From: Salvia splendens
Taxonomy: Eukaryota > Streptophyta > Magnoliopsida > Lamiales > Lamiaceae
Assembly: GCF_004379255.2 (NCBI RefSeq)
Contig: NC_056037.1
Coordinates: 310,001-374,000 of the forward strand
Direction of reading: 5' to 3'
Length of the DNA stretch: 64,000 nucleotides
This document shows positions 22,818-34,332 of the stretch, in pieces (positions within the stretch are counted from its first letter, which is position 1; every line of letters begins with the position of its first letter). Below the pieces are notes generated by a model that ran no database searches, was not told the origin of the DNA, and worked only from the letters and a program-made list of their open reading frames with translations. The position numbers and the translations under genes are program-made.

Positions 22818-22985
22818 TTGTGAGTCCAAGCTTCTAAGGAGGATATAAGACCACAAGTCAGCTTAACAAGCAGTCCGTCTGAAACGAACTGCAATAAGCC
22901 AACGATTGTGAGTCCAAGCTTCCAAGGAGGATACAAGACCGCAATTCAGCTTAACAAGCACTTCGTCTGAAACGAACTGCAATAA
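22818..22985. repeat. Two-copy tandem repeat of about 84 bp
   Basis: The unit begins ATTGTGAGTCCAAGCTTC and ends GAACTGCAATAAG; two copies lie head to tail with few differences. A related word, GGGAAAGTCCGATCCACGCG, recurs just downstream near 22985 and 23121. Confidence 0.85.
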
Positions 22986-23210
22986 GGGAAAGTCCGATCC
23001 ACGCGATAAACCTCGCCGAATTAGGACGACCAAGTTCGGTCAAAGAAGTTTACCTCATAAGACCGGGGACGACCATGTCTGGTCAAAGAGGTTTACTGCA
23101 TAAGACCACTTCGGTTAACTGGGAAAGTCCGATCCACGCGATAAAACTCGCCGAATTAGGACCAGGGAAAGTTCGATCCCGGCGACAAAAATCGCCAAAT
23201 TAGAACACAA

Positions 23211-23485
23211 ACCAAGTCTGGTCAAAGATGTTTATTTCATCAGACCAAAGACGAGTCCGGTCAAAGATGTTTATTTCATCAGACCAAAGACGAGTCCGGT
23301 CAAAGATGTTTATTTCATCAGACCAAAGACGAGTCCGGTCAAAGATGTTTATTTCATCAGACCAAAGACGAGTCCGGTCAAAGATGTTTATTTCATCAGA
23401 CCAAAGACGAGTCCGGTCAAAGAAGTTTACTTCATAAGACCAAGGACCAAGTCCGGTCAAAGAAGTTTACTTCATAAGACCGAGG
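23211..23485. repeat. 39-bp tandem repeat, about seven units
   Basis: The unit GACCAAAGACGAGTCCGGTC plus AAAGATGTTTATTTCATCA is repeated with a 39-base period. The central units (from about 23228 to 23422) are essentially identical, and the outer ones have diverged (AAGAAGTTTACTTCATAAGA form). Because 39 is a multiple of three, both strands show open frames of repeated 13-residue units. Those frames are a by-product of the period, not evidence of a protein. Confidence 0.92.
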
Positions 23486-23622
23486 ACAAGTACGATGAAA
23501 TTTTTTCGCTAAGCTGTAAATACAGTGTTAGAAGCGAAAACAAAATTTCATTTTTCAAATCTTGTTCGGCATACAACTCAGCTACCCTACAAAATGGCGT
23601 TACGCTATTACAAAGGACTATT

Positions 23623-26469
23623 CTACTGTCCAGGGTTGCTGAAGTTAAGCCACCTATCTGCAAAATCCTCTGGAAGCCGAGTTCGGTTGTTCCGAGCAGA
23701 TGAAGAATAAGCAGGTCGACGAGATGCTATCCTCGACCCAACGCCTCTTCCCCGAGCCCGAGAAGTCCTAACACCTCGGCGATGAAGAGTCTCTGCAATA
23801 ATCATCTGCTGATCTTGCTCGCTCATAGTCACAACTCCTCGGCGAATTTCAGTCCGTCCCTGTCTTGACGATTCCGGTTGCTCCTGAGCCCGTTCTCGTC
23901 TTGACGTTTCCGGCTGTTCCGGAGTTCGTTGTTGACTGGAAGTAGGATTTTGAACAAGGGAACCAGAGGCTTGATCTGGAGTGCGAGCATCTGTTGGCAC
24001 GACATGCCGAAGGAATCTTTCTATGGAGGGGCGCCGAGAAAGAACAATGTCGTACCGAGAAGCCCAGCGCCGTAATGATTTCACAACTTGTTGGCAAGCC
24101 GAGCTCTCCAGCGCATTGTTCCTCCGGAGTACATGATATTCCTCCCACAGTTCGTCAACTCGACTCTGAACATCTGATATGGTCAATCCCCCGCGCACAC
24201 GGATGTAATCCTCGTACGCAGTCCTCTCAGCAACGGTCGTATTCAGCTCGGCCTCCAGATCCTTCTTATCGGACTCTAAGTCCTTATTATCGGCCTCCAG
24301 CTTCACTAAACGAGCCAGAAGCTCGTCATTCTTCGTCTGATCGGCTATAGCTCTTTTCTCAGCTTCGTCTAAAGCCGAAGAGTACAGCCGTTTCCAGTGA
24401 AGTATCTCCATCTCCTTGAGTACAAAGCAGCTATATTAGTTCGGCAGCTGTACCGAGCAGATAGTAAAATACAACAGGAATAAAGGCGAGTACGAAAAGC
24501 TATACGAAGACAAGTGTAGAGAATTTTTCATTCACAAGGAAAATTTTTACACTAGGAGGGCTTCAAGGCCATTTTACAAGGAAGAAACTAGACTAAGGGA
24601 AGGGAGACGAAATCATACTCCACCAGCTTCGTCTCCGGCTCCTTGGTCTGGTTCAGCTTCTTTCTCCTGAGCTACCTCAGCCTCGGCCTCGCCTCCTGCC
24701 GGCCTCGCCTCCGCCTCCTGATCGGCTTCCTTCTCCGGATGCCCGGCCCGCTCGACTTCGGCCTCCAGCTCCAGCGGCTCGGCCTCACCCTCTCCGTTGT
24801 AAGTCGAAGCGGGTGAAACGGGTCCCACGGAGGCAAAGATAGCCTCCAGGTTCTCGTCCCGATCAGCTCGACAACTCCGGACTCGGTCTGCAGAAAGCAG
24901 GACCGAGGATGAAGCGAGCTCCTCAAGGAGCGGCAGATTCTGAAGCCGAGCTGCTATCTCTCGGCTGTACAGAGGCAGCACGACGTCGGCCCCCTGCTCG
25001 CCCTTATCGGCAATTAGCCTTACCAGACTACCGACAAAGGCCGAGAACTGGCTGCTCAAAAAGAGTTTCTCCGTGTAAACACGGAGAGCCTCCCCCTGGG
25101 CAGCCACGGCGGCAGCATCCCTCCGTTTCGTCTGCTCTCGCTGGATGACGAGCTGGTTTTTGGCAAACTGAGCTTCATCCTGGGCCGAAATCCTAGCAGC
25201 TCTGGCTTTCTCAAAGTTAGCCTCAGCCTGTTCGGCCCGATGACAAGCAGCCGCCAACTTCCTCTGCATCTCAGCATAGTCATTGGACGCTTTGGAGAGT
25301 TCGACGGCGACGAGCTTGGAGAGCATATCGTTCCTCTGAAAATGGATAAAGAAAAAAGTCAACAAAGGGGCCACAAAAAATACAGGAAAAAAGCAAGGCC
25401 AGAAAATCAAGAAGAGAATTCACCTCGGCGAAGTCCGTGGGCCATAAAAACGGCTCACAGATATGTTCCGAAGGAGGCGCCAGGACCACGTCTTTCTCTG
25501 GCGCTCTCGGGGGCTTCTGGGCCTTCCCCTTCCCCTTTGCCGAAGTCGACTCCGGCTTCTTCGGATCCGAAGAGGTTTTTTGCCTTTTCGGAGTCCTCTC
25601 GGCATCAGACGCCGAGCTGGTGGTTTTCGGCCTCTCCGGCTCCTTGGACTCCGAAGATTTGCGGCTAGCCTTACTCAGCATGTACACTGCCAAAAAGCAA
25701 GAAAGCAAAGTCAGATTTTCTTCGTTAAAGCAGTAGAGCATAAAGATAAAGAGAAATCCTCACCCTCGGCCTCTTCGTCCGAAGACGAGATGTCGAACAC
25801 GACGTCGCCCTTGACGAGCTCAGACTCCGTGTATTGTTTCCTAACTATGGGAATCTTGTTGAGCTCGCCATCGAGCTCGTCCAACGGTTCAGGCCGAGGA
25901 TGACGGATAACGGACTCCGGCCCTCTCCAGGGAAAACTAGGAGCCGCGGTCCTATCATAGTAGAAGAAGCGATTTTGCCACTTCGGCCACTTCGTTTTAC
26001 AAAAGGCCCTAAAGGGCTGTAAAGGGATCAAGTAAAACCAAGACCCCTTCCTCTTAAATTGAAAGAATTTAAGGATCGCCTTCAAAGACAAATCCCTTCC
26101 TAACCTACGGAGTTCGGCAGCGAAGGCCGACAAGTGCCTCCAAGAGTTCGGAGTCACTTGGCCTAAAGGAAGCTGAAAAAAATCTAGTAAATCTATAAAG
26201 GCAGAAGGGAGGGGGAAACGAAGCCCGCATTCTAAGCAGGCCTCGTACACGGTGGCGTACCCCTCCGGCGGGGAGTCAGCCCTATGATCACCGTCAGGTA
26301 CCACCGCCTTCCCCCCAGGAAAAAAGTATTTTTCGGGTAGGGATATCACAGTATCCTTACTCAAAATACTATGGAAATACTCTACGGTCTTCTCCCCGGA
26401 CTCTTTCCGGCCAGAAGACCCCTTATCCCCTTTCCTACCGCTACCCGACTCCGAAGAAGAAGAAGACAT
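23623..26469 (-). CDS. Spliced antisense gene of the Tat element (PF04195-like 'putative gypsy type transposon' domain)
   Basis: Four exons on the opposite strand (26469-25764, 25686-25424, 25335-24619, 24414-23623) join at GT-AG sites without breaking frame into about 825 residues. The N-terminal part (about 30-200; ISLPEKYFFPGGK, GLRFPLPSAFIDLL, PNSWRHLSAFAAE) resembles the plant domain called 'putative gypsy type transposon' found in antisense ORFs of Grande/Retand-like elements. Next come a Ser/Lys/Pro-rich basic linker, a long Ala/Glu/Lys coiled coil (KLAAACHRAEQAEANFEKAR region), a Glu/Ala-rich acidic tract, a second coiled coil (LEADNKDLESDKKDLEAEL) and an Arg-rich tail. The function of this protein is unknown. 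The first two junctions are strong. The third (24618-24415) is plausible; without it the product stops at 24613. No transcript evidence is available here. Confidence 0.7.
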
Positions 26470-26791
26470 TTTTCTTACTTTTTGAAGGTGAAGAAAGTCT
26501 GAAGAAGCTCTTGAAAGCGGAAGAAAATTTCTCGAGAAAGAGAGAGTATAGAAGACGCAACAGTAAAGGTGTTCAAATGAGGAAAAAGGAGCATATTTAT
26601 CAGATTCGGGAAAGATTTCGAGATCGTTGCGCCGTTTCGAATCCCACCTTTTCAGGATTCAACGGCCGGATTTTACTGTCGCATTTAATGCAGGCACGCG
26701 CAAGGCACGTCCCCTGACGTCAGCCTCCCCCTTACCATTATCCAGAATGCCGAAGTGACTCACCTCGCCGAAGTGATTCACTTCGCTTTTC

Positions 26792-26803
26792 GGGGGGGGG
26801 TAG
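26792..26803 (+). other. Polypurine tract
   Basis: Nine G residues followed by TAG abut the right LTR, in the position used to prime plus-strand synthesis. Confidence 0.75.
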
Positions 26804-27401
26804 TGATGGGGTACGAACTAAACCCTAATGGCAAGCCCCATAATAGTGACGGCCCATCAGCCCAGAGCCCAAGAAAGAGTATCTGTTCGGCACCAAAGAG
26901 TTCGGCACGACCAAAGAGTTCGGACTCAGCCTACAGCTCGGTAAAAGCCGACCAGTCAAGCTCTCCTCTCAGATCGGCAAGAGCTGATCGGTAAAGTCCA
27001 GCAGTTCGGTCTCAGCATTCGACCGAACTAGGAGTTAGTGGACTCATGAAAGGCCTCCACGACCTCCGCTATACCCACGATCTATTTAGTGGTACGAAGC
27101 AGTTATTGAGCAGTTATTGCTCACCCACGATCTTGTTAGTGGGGCTGCAAACCACGACCTTAGTTCAATGTATAAATAGAACTTAGATCAGATAGAAAAG
27201 GGTTAAGCTCTCTAGAGATAAAATAGCATATAGCAAGTCTGTGTTGTAAGCTGTAATCCCAGATCAAGCAATACAATCTTGCCCTCCCTTCTTCCCGTGG
27301 ACGTAGATTTACTTCAGTAAATCGAACCACGTAAATTCATTGTGTCGTAGTCTTTATTCTCTACCAGCATTTACAAACATCAGAAATTCGCGGATCCATC
27401 A
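26804..27401 (+). repeat. 3' LTR of Tat element
   Basis: It is 598 bp, the same length and, by eye, the same sequence as the left LTR. The TATA box equivalent is at 27171-27178. It is followed by the AGCAG target duplication at 27402-27406. Confidence 0.95.
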
Positions 27402-27994
27402 AGCAGTAATATGATATCAAATCTACTATTAATAACACTATCTTTAAACAACTACATATTGTAACACCAAATAAGCTATATAATAATATGTTTTTCTTAT
27501 TTATCCATTTGTTTGATTATAATAATTTTTTCAACATTTTTGTAGGCATCATTTAAATAAGGAAGAATAATAAATATATCAATTTTGCGCATAATTGGAA
27601 TTAAGAAATGGACGAATGGGGAAAAATAATATGACATGCTTAGAGTAGTTTGGATATACTTCAAATGCTCGAATTTCGGACGAGCTAATCTAGAGTAGAT
27701 ATGCTTCAAATAGTAATCAAAAAAATTGATCACCAATTATTGTCCCTAACATTATTTGATTAATTAATTATTAATTACATAGGGTGGCTTATTCTAACCT
27801 ACGTGGCAGTGTTAGCACTATGTCCAATTATTGAACCATGTTATTATTATCTATGATTGTGAATATACGATTTGTTTCGGCGAAATCGTAGCAATTAATT
27901 AATCGATTTTAGTATAAGGGCCAAATTAATCACATTGCTAGGATGTATATATATTGCTGTACCCGATTTAGGTTTGGGATCAAATACTAAATTT

Positions 27995-28202
27995 TTACAA
28001 TAATAACTAATAACTAAATATCAATTTTATATGTTAAAAATATCAACACAAAGACATAAATTTATCAATCTTTCTTTTTCTTGTGTTGATAAATTATGTC
28101 TTTGTATTGATATTTAAATTTACATGTTGTATTAATATAATTATTCTTTGTATTGATAATTTTAATACAAAAAATTGAAAGTTATTAGTTATTACTGTAA
28201 AT
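27995..28202. mobile_element. Short hairpin-type MITE
   Basis: The ends TTTACAATAATAACTAATAAC and GTTATTAGTTATTACTGTAAA are inverted repeats with one mismatch. A second inner inverted pair is built on ATCAACACAAAGACATAAAT. A clear target duplication was not found, so the superfamily is not assigned. Confidence 0.6.
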
Positions 28203-28712
28203 TAGTTAGCACACTAACGCAACCCGATTGCTTTAATTGTAGTGTAGTAAACAAGAATTAAATTGTATCAATTATTAGTAATGTTTTATTGTAAGGTGAA
28301 TGCTCGGTAATACTATAAGTAACCTCCTAGATAGTTGGTTTATAATTCATACTCAATCATTTCAATTATAGTCCTAATTTTCGTAATAAAACAATCATCG
28401 AGAACGGAAGCGAAGAAATGTGTATATAACTGCATTTGAATTTCTAAATCAAGAAGAAAAGTTAAAATTTATAATTGCAAGAGTTAAATATATGAAGTAA
28501 TTAGGAGATTGTAATGCGACGTACAACTGATTTTTAGTGCAATTCTATTGTAATTCAAGTAATTATTTAGTTCCCACTAAATCGTCCAAAAATATTTTCT
28601 ACGTTATTACAAGACAAGTGCTTCTTGAAAAGTGAATACTTTTACATTGTCTAAATTATTGGACTTAATTTCGTTGCAAATTATACCAATAGAGTAGTAG
28701 TGGCAGTGGAGT

Positions 28713-28975
28713 ATTACTACATCCGTCCCACATTAAGTATCACATTTAAATGAGCACGAGTGTTAAGAAATGTAAAGAAAAGTGGGTTGAATAAGTTAGT
28801 GTATTATATGTCCCACTTATATATATATATTAATTTTATAATAAAATGGGACTAGAATTGGTTGGTGAAATGTGGGGTCTACTTATCATGTATGGTAAAA
28901 GTAAAATGTGACTCTAATTTTGGGACGGACCGAAATGGTAAAATGTGACACTTATTATGGGATGGAGGTAGTAAT
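28713..28975. mobile_element. Stowaway-like MITE
   Basis: The 263-bp element has inverted ends ATTACTACATCCGTCCCACA and, read in reverse, ATTACTACCTCCATCCCATA. Both continue into matching TTAAGT-A/G-TCACATTT sequence. The CTCCGTCCC-type end is typical of plant Tc1/mariner-derived Stowaway MITEs. Confidence 0.75.
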
Positions 28976-29080
28976 TTTCTTAGGCATGAAGGTATGATTA
29001 TTCAATTATCCGAATAATAAGTTGAATTAATTGAACCAATTATTATCTCTGTCCATTCATCAAAATATATACACTCTTCA

Positions 29081-29774
29081 TCATATTAAAGATGACTCAT
29101 TTTCTTTTTTTAGTTTATCACATCCAAAATAGGGTTGGATCGGTACAGTATACCGTACCGAAAAGTACGGTATGAGAAAACATGATACCGTACCGTGCTG
29201 ATTTTTTCAGTATACCACATTTCGGTATACCGAAAATTCGGTATATGAAAATATGAAAATCGTTACCGTACCGACATTTCGGTATACCGTACCATGCTGC
29301 GGTACCTATTTGATATATAAAAATATAAAATATTGAAAATAACATTTGAAAATATAAAATATTATAATATTATAAATAATAAATATATTAAATATATATA
29401 ATTATTAACGGTATATACCGCAAAATTACGGTATATACCGTTAATTTTGCGGTATACGCCGTAATTGCAGTATAATGCGGTATATACAAAATTCATACAT
29501 TTGTCGTACCTAAATCTGTCGGTAAGGTATCATACCGTACCGAAAAGTGCGGCATACCAAAAATTTGGTATTTTTCGGTACGGTAAGTGCGGTATTTCGA
29601 TATATTTTGACAGCCTTATTCCAAGATGACTCATTACTAAAAATAAAAATTCTTTTATCTCTACTTTATTTCATCACTTTTACTTTACTTTTTCCACCTA
29701 ATATATAAAATAAAATCGCATAAAATCACATGTCATCCAAAGAATGGGTCATCTTCCTTGGGAATGAGGGAGTA
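29081..29774. mobile_element. Stowaway-type MITE interrupted by another element
   Basis: AAGATGACTCATTTTCTTTT on the left and GGTCATCTTCCTTGGGAATG...GGGAGTA on the right match the two halves of an uninterrupted copy at 59574-59780. The middle is split by the insertion at 29128-29619. The left boundary is approximate because the outer left end has diverged. Confidence 0.7.
29128..29619. mobile_element. Nested MITE rich in GGTATACCG motifs
   Basis: This element of about 490 bp has ends AATAGGGTTGG and, in reverse, ATAAGGCTGTC. It is packed with GTATACCG/CGGTAC words in both orientations. It sits inside a MITE whose intact relative is at 59574-59780. TCCAA is repeated at both edges (29123-29127, 29620-29624). 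The ends are hAT-like, but only five bases of duplication are clear. Confidence 0.65.
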
Positions 29775-32700
29775 CTCTTTTGTTGTCCAACATTTTTAGA
29801 CATATTTTGTTAAGAGTATGAGGCTGTACAAGAGCAATGAGGATGCATGCTAAATCAAGTGGAATGCACAATACAAGATCAAGATTGAAACAAGTTTGAA
29901 AAGTGGTTGAAACTAACCGCTACTAGCCGTTGGAGATCTTATTGTTGGCAGCGGTTCCAACCGATTCAAGAATGAAGATCTTGTTCATTCTTTTAGTTGT
30001 TTAGCTTGTATAAATACTGGTAAAAAGATAGTTAGTTTGTAACACTTCAAGTTTTACTGGTTCAATAAGATTCTACGTTAAAGTTTGTTTCACAATTCAC
30101 TATCTTCATTCTCATCTAATCTCATCGGCATAAGCTCGAATCTTGAGCTGCGTTGCTTGATCACTGATTTCTTCATATTTATTTTGCAACCAACTTAGAG
30201 TAATCAAAGAAGATTCCATGCAAATTAAAGAAAAAAGAAAGAACTTAGACGTGAAGCAAAACATTTTCGACCTATGTAGAAAAGAAAAAAATAAGCCTAA
30301 ATGATGCAAATATCTTTCTCAATTCATAAATATTCACCTAAATTTCAATAGGGGTAAAAGTGGGGGATATGATACTAGAGCTCTTTTCTGTATGAATGAC
30401 ACAAGTCAACAATAAAATTAATTCGATATCACATACACGTATTATTAATTTTTAAAGTTGTATGAAAAAACAGTGATGTAGTACAACATACAAAATTGTC
30501 ACTTAATAATGTTAAGTGTCTTTTCGGCGTCATGGATTTTAAGTGTGGAGAGTAAAAGTGTGATTGTCAATTAGACTTTTTAACATTATAAATCAGTAAC
30601 GAATTTAAACAAAATTACTAGTACAGACAGTATTAAATTTAAATTAATTTCAGCAGTCATATATTGCTCAATGTACAAATGCTACTTTACTACAGAAGGC
30701 AAATAGTCCTACTTTTGTGTACAAAGTCCGACTGCAGGATTCTCTACTACTCTTATCTCTCTCTGCATTTCCTGCAATTCCCGGTGGGGCCCACATTCCA
30801 GTGCGCGCGTGCATCTATTGCTAGATCCAACGGTCAGGAGGCAGCGCTGGGTTCGCAAATTACGAGGGCGTTGCATCTTAAACTGGCCGCAATCGCACCG
30901 GATACTTTCTCTCTATTCGCTATGCTTTCCCATTTGCTAATTTCAACACCGTTGCCCACGTGTCGAGCATGCATTCGATACACCCATCATCTACTATTTG
31001 TAGAAATAAATAAATGGTTTGCGTTTTGTGACATGAATATCTAATAATTTTGCGCTGAATTAGGAAATTTTTGTTTTTGATTGTCTTTTCATGAATCATT
31101 TAAAATGCATAAAAATATAAATAAGTTGATTCATCATTGTTTTTCTCATCTCTACAACAAACTATAGAGCTCGTCCATAATTTGGGTTGTAAACGTGCAT
31201 TAACAACGGTGCCTTAGGTAAAGGCGAGTTTGAGTCGTTGGCACGGCAAGCTTGCCAAGTTCACAATTGTGCATGCTCTAATAATGAAGAGCACGGTTGT
31301 GCATGCTCCAATACGCGTCTATGAGATTATAATCAATTATGCTAATCAAGGATAAATTTGTCTCACTAATTTATGTTTAATATATATTCCGTTTTTGAAC
31401 AGATCTAGCAAAATTTCGCTATCTTCATATTGAAAATTGTAGGAGAAAAAATTAATTAGCTTGCAAAATATGACGATGGTAGTAATGCCATTTAAATCAC
31501 TACGTTAATTTAGACTTAATTTGTAGTTTTTGGCATAATTATCAAATCATGTCAAACAAGTGACTAATCTTTTAATTTTTGGCATTTAAAGATTTGTCTA
31601 AATTTTCTTATGGGCACAAAACTAAATTAAATTCTCGTGGTGTGAGCCATTAATTTGAGGGATCGAAGTAGTTGAATTTTGTGGGATCCGAGGAGAGAAG
31701 TAGTTGATATATGTGACTACTTCGAAAACATTTGAAATTAGTTCAAACTTCTACAAAAAAACGATTTTGCTGCATTTTAAATATCATATTAAGCTTACAA
31801 ATAGGGTTCGATTATGTAGTTTAATCACAAACATTTAAATGAAAATAAAACATAGTTGGTGCTACAAACGTTAGAAATACAACAATAAAATCAATTTGAT
31901 GAATCACAATCCCCCCATTAATAAAAGCTCATCATCATTTGATGTTATATGTTGTCTTCCTTTAATATAAGTATAAGGAGTAATTAAGTAGTACTAATAA
32001 CTAAGCAAATCTAAGGGTACCAAGATCATATATGGCATAGGTTTATAAATATTATCATTAGTATATATGGTTAAAAAAAATCAGCCAATGATGTATGTAC
32101 TTGAAAAACAATACAAAGTCTTATCATTATGAGCTAATGCTTTTGTTGTCCTACACCGATTCTAATATTCCAAATTATTTGAAAAGTATAATCAAATAAT
32201 TAAAATTAGTGGTGAGATTAATCATTAATGGGGTTTTCTGTGAGTAAAGGATCACTAACAATTATAAGCAATCAAATAGAGTGTTAAAAAAATATTACTA
32301 TTATTATTGTTTATGATTATATTAGAAAAATATCAAGCCTTCGTCAGTTCGTTTAATCACCTTCGTCGAACTGATTTTCTCAAACCTTGGTCGAAACGTT
32401 AGTATACTATTCTTGGATAGACGAAGCAATATCTATAGTTTCCCACTCAAATTGATCATTTATATCCACAAGCATAACAATAGTATTCTCAAATGATTTA
32501 GGCTATGATATTTTCATAATAATGGGATTTCATAGAATTGGAAGGGAAAAAATGGGACCAAATTATACAAGCATGTTAATAATTGAAGGTGAAAGAAGCA
32601 GAGATAGGCGTGGTGATAGAGGGGCAATGTAAGGATATAAGGAGACATATTCTTTTATGCAAGAGACGCCATGTTGTGTATTTCTATTTTGTGGGCCTAT

Positions 32701-34194
32701 TTATTTCGGCTTTTTTCATAGAAACACGTATAAGGGGATTTCTCTTTTAAGAAAAATCACAATCTCCAACTATGGGCGGGATATTAATTAATAATTTGTG
32801 ATATATTGATGATATGCTCGTGGAATTTGACTGACAGACATACTACTATTAAATAAAATGCTAGATCAATTAATGAGGTTTGTTGGATAGTTGATGTATA
32901 GAATTAGCAAGGAAGTGGTCCTTTTATATATCAACATTTTTACACTTGTGTGTTAGTATACATTGATCCATGTTTATTGGTCTCTTCATCTTTTGATTCT
33001 TTTTGTCTTCTCATATATGACGATTCTCGATCTTAGGTACATGCAGTAAATTGGCTAAATCCCCATTACTTTTGAATTTCCTCATAGCTATCAACTGATG
33101 TAAAATATGTGACACATGCATTTAATATGTCGATAATTGTAAACTACGTATCTTCTTTTGTGGTTGCTTAGAACCTCTCATGCAGATTGGGACTGCTGTA
33201 AAACCACCTCACTCTGTCTTTGGTTGTTTGACGCCTGATTGCGTCTTTACTTCTGCTGCTTTTTGTATTTGTCATATGGTTCACTGTGTAGTGATTTTAG
33301 ATAGAACATTTGATTTTGTCTACACATTGTTTTCATTGCCTTTTTTATTACTATACTACGATCAGCTTCTATACTGTACTAATCTATTAATTGCTCAGTT
33401 TTTGGCGTTGAACGTGTTTTTACATAAGGAACACAACCTTTTTCATATAGGTGCAGAATAAGTGTGTGAATATATTTCAAAGTTCAAATTTAGATGCATC
33501 TTTTAATGTAGTATAACATATTAAAATATGTATCCATCCACATAGAAAAAAGTGAATAACATAAAAATTTGTTGGTTTTTGATACAATAAGAACACCCGA
33601 ATCGTTAGTAGGATATTATAGCACATTCAGATCCACTTTATTTTCGGTTAAATAAACATAGGATTAAATTTTTGTTGTTGCTATCAATCATGTTTCGTAT
33701 ACATTCTTTACACCCAATGAAGTTACTTCATGTGTGGTAGGTTTTTTATGGTACACATATTCATTTTAGTTAGGTTTCTTAACCACTTTATTTTACGTAT
33801 ACATTTAGGTAGCTACTTTAACAAAAACAGAGAAGATACAATACATAAAAATGACAATATCACCCCTGGCTAACTTATTGGAATATAAATACTAACTGGC
33901 ATATGCACTCGACTCGAGGGTATTCTTGTATTTTATGTTGTAGCAATTGAACACACAAAGTACTATTTTATAGGAGTATTCAAAGATTATATTTTTCTTT
34001 TGAAAAATGTAAATTGCTTCAGTAACAATTAAGTTTAATATGCTTATTAAAAGTAATTAGTTTTATAGTAATAAATAAATTTAATTTGAGATCACATATA
34101 TGGCTAGTTTGGTCCAGTTCAAAATAGTTCGGAAACGATTTTAATAAAGTGTTTAGTCGATATTACCTACTACAGTACCAAAAAGTCCATAAAT

Positions 34195-34270
34195 GGCCCA
34201 ATATTATGTAATTATTTATGGGCTGTGACCCGGCCCAAAATTGAAATTAGGGTCTTTGCCAAAACCCTAA
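34195..34270 (+). promoter_or_regulatory. Site II and telo-box cluster upstream of RPA43
   Basis: Three TGGGCY site II motifs (34195-34200 and 34232-34237 as GGCCCA; 34219-34224 as TGGGCT) and a telo-box AAACCCTAA (34262-34270) lie 63-138 bases before the ATG. In plants this combination marks promoters of ribosomal-protein and ribosome-biogenesis genes and supports growth-linked expression. Confidence 0.8.
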
Positions 34271-34332
34271 CCAGCATCAATTGAACGCAATCGCCTCAAG
34301 ACAGCTCGTGATTGTCGCTGATAATCAGCTCA

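Larger units (their letters stand above)
22570..23622. other. 3' non-coding region of the Tat element with repeats
   Basis: This stretch between pol and the antisense gene has no sense frame. It is built of diverged and fresh tandem duplications (listed separately) and short words shared with the LTR, such as AAGTCCGATC and TTCGGT. Hypervariable repeat-rich 3' regions are a known feature of Tat relatives. Confidence 0.75.
16520..27401 (+). mobile_element. Complete Ty3/gypsy LTR retrotransposon, Tat lineage
   Basis: The 10,882-bp element has TG...CA LTRs of 598 bp each, a primer-binding site directly after the left LTR, a G-rich polypurine tract before the right LTR, and an AGCAG target duplication. 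Sense genes are gag-protease then RT-RNase H-integrase. The pol frame has a second, archaeal-type RNase H between the connection region and integrase. That dual arrangement, a long 3' region with tandem repeats and an antisense gene before the 3' LTR are hallmarks of the Tat lineage (Retand/Ogre/Grande relatives). No chromodomain is seen. The LTRs look identical and no frame is broken apart from the UAG between gag and pol. The insertion is therefore very recent and possibly still autonomous. Confidence 0.95.
27407..34190. other. Gene-poor AT-rich region
   Basis: No protein family was recognised in any frame longer than about 60 codons. It contains several short terminal-inverted-repeat elements, listed separately. 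A more GC-rich patch at about 30780-30970 has an unassigned frame (30664-31044, plus) with no recognisable domain. Fragments with Harbinger-end-like words (GAGCACGGTTGTGCATGCTC) lie near 31288. Confidence 0.6.

Noticed and set aside
23200..23460. Open frames of repeated 13-residue units on both strands
   Set aside because: They follow from the 39-bp tandem repeat, which preserves any stop-free frame; there is no conserved protein.
30664..31044. 126-residue frame as a gene
   Set aside because: No domain, no family resemblance and no start context; probably chance.
33180..33461. 93-residue hydrophobic frame
   Set aside because: No recognisable domain or exon structure; consistent with AT-rich chance coding.
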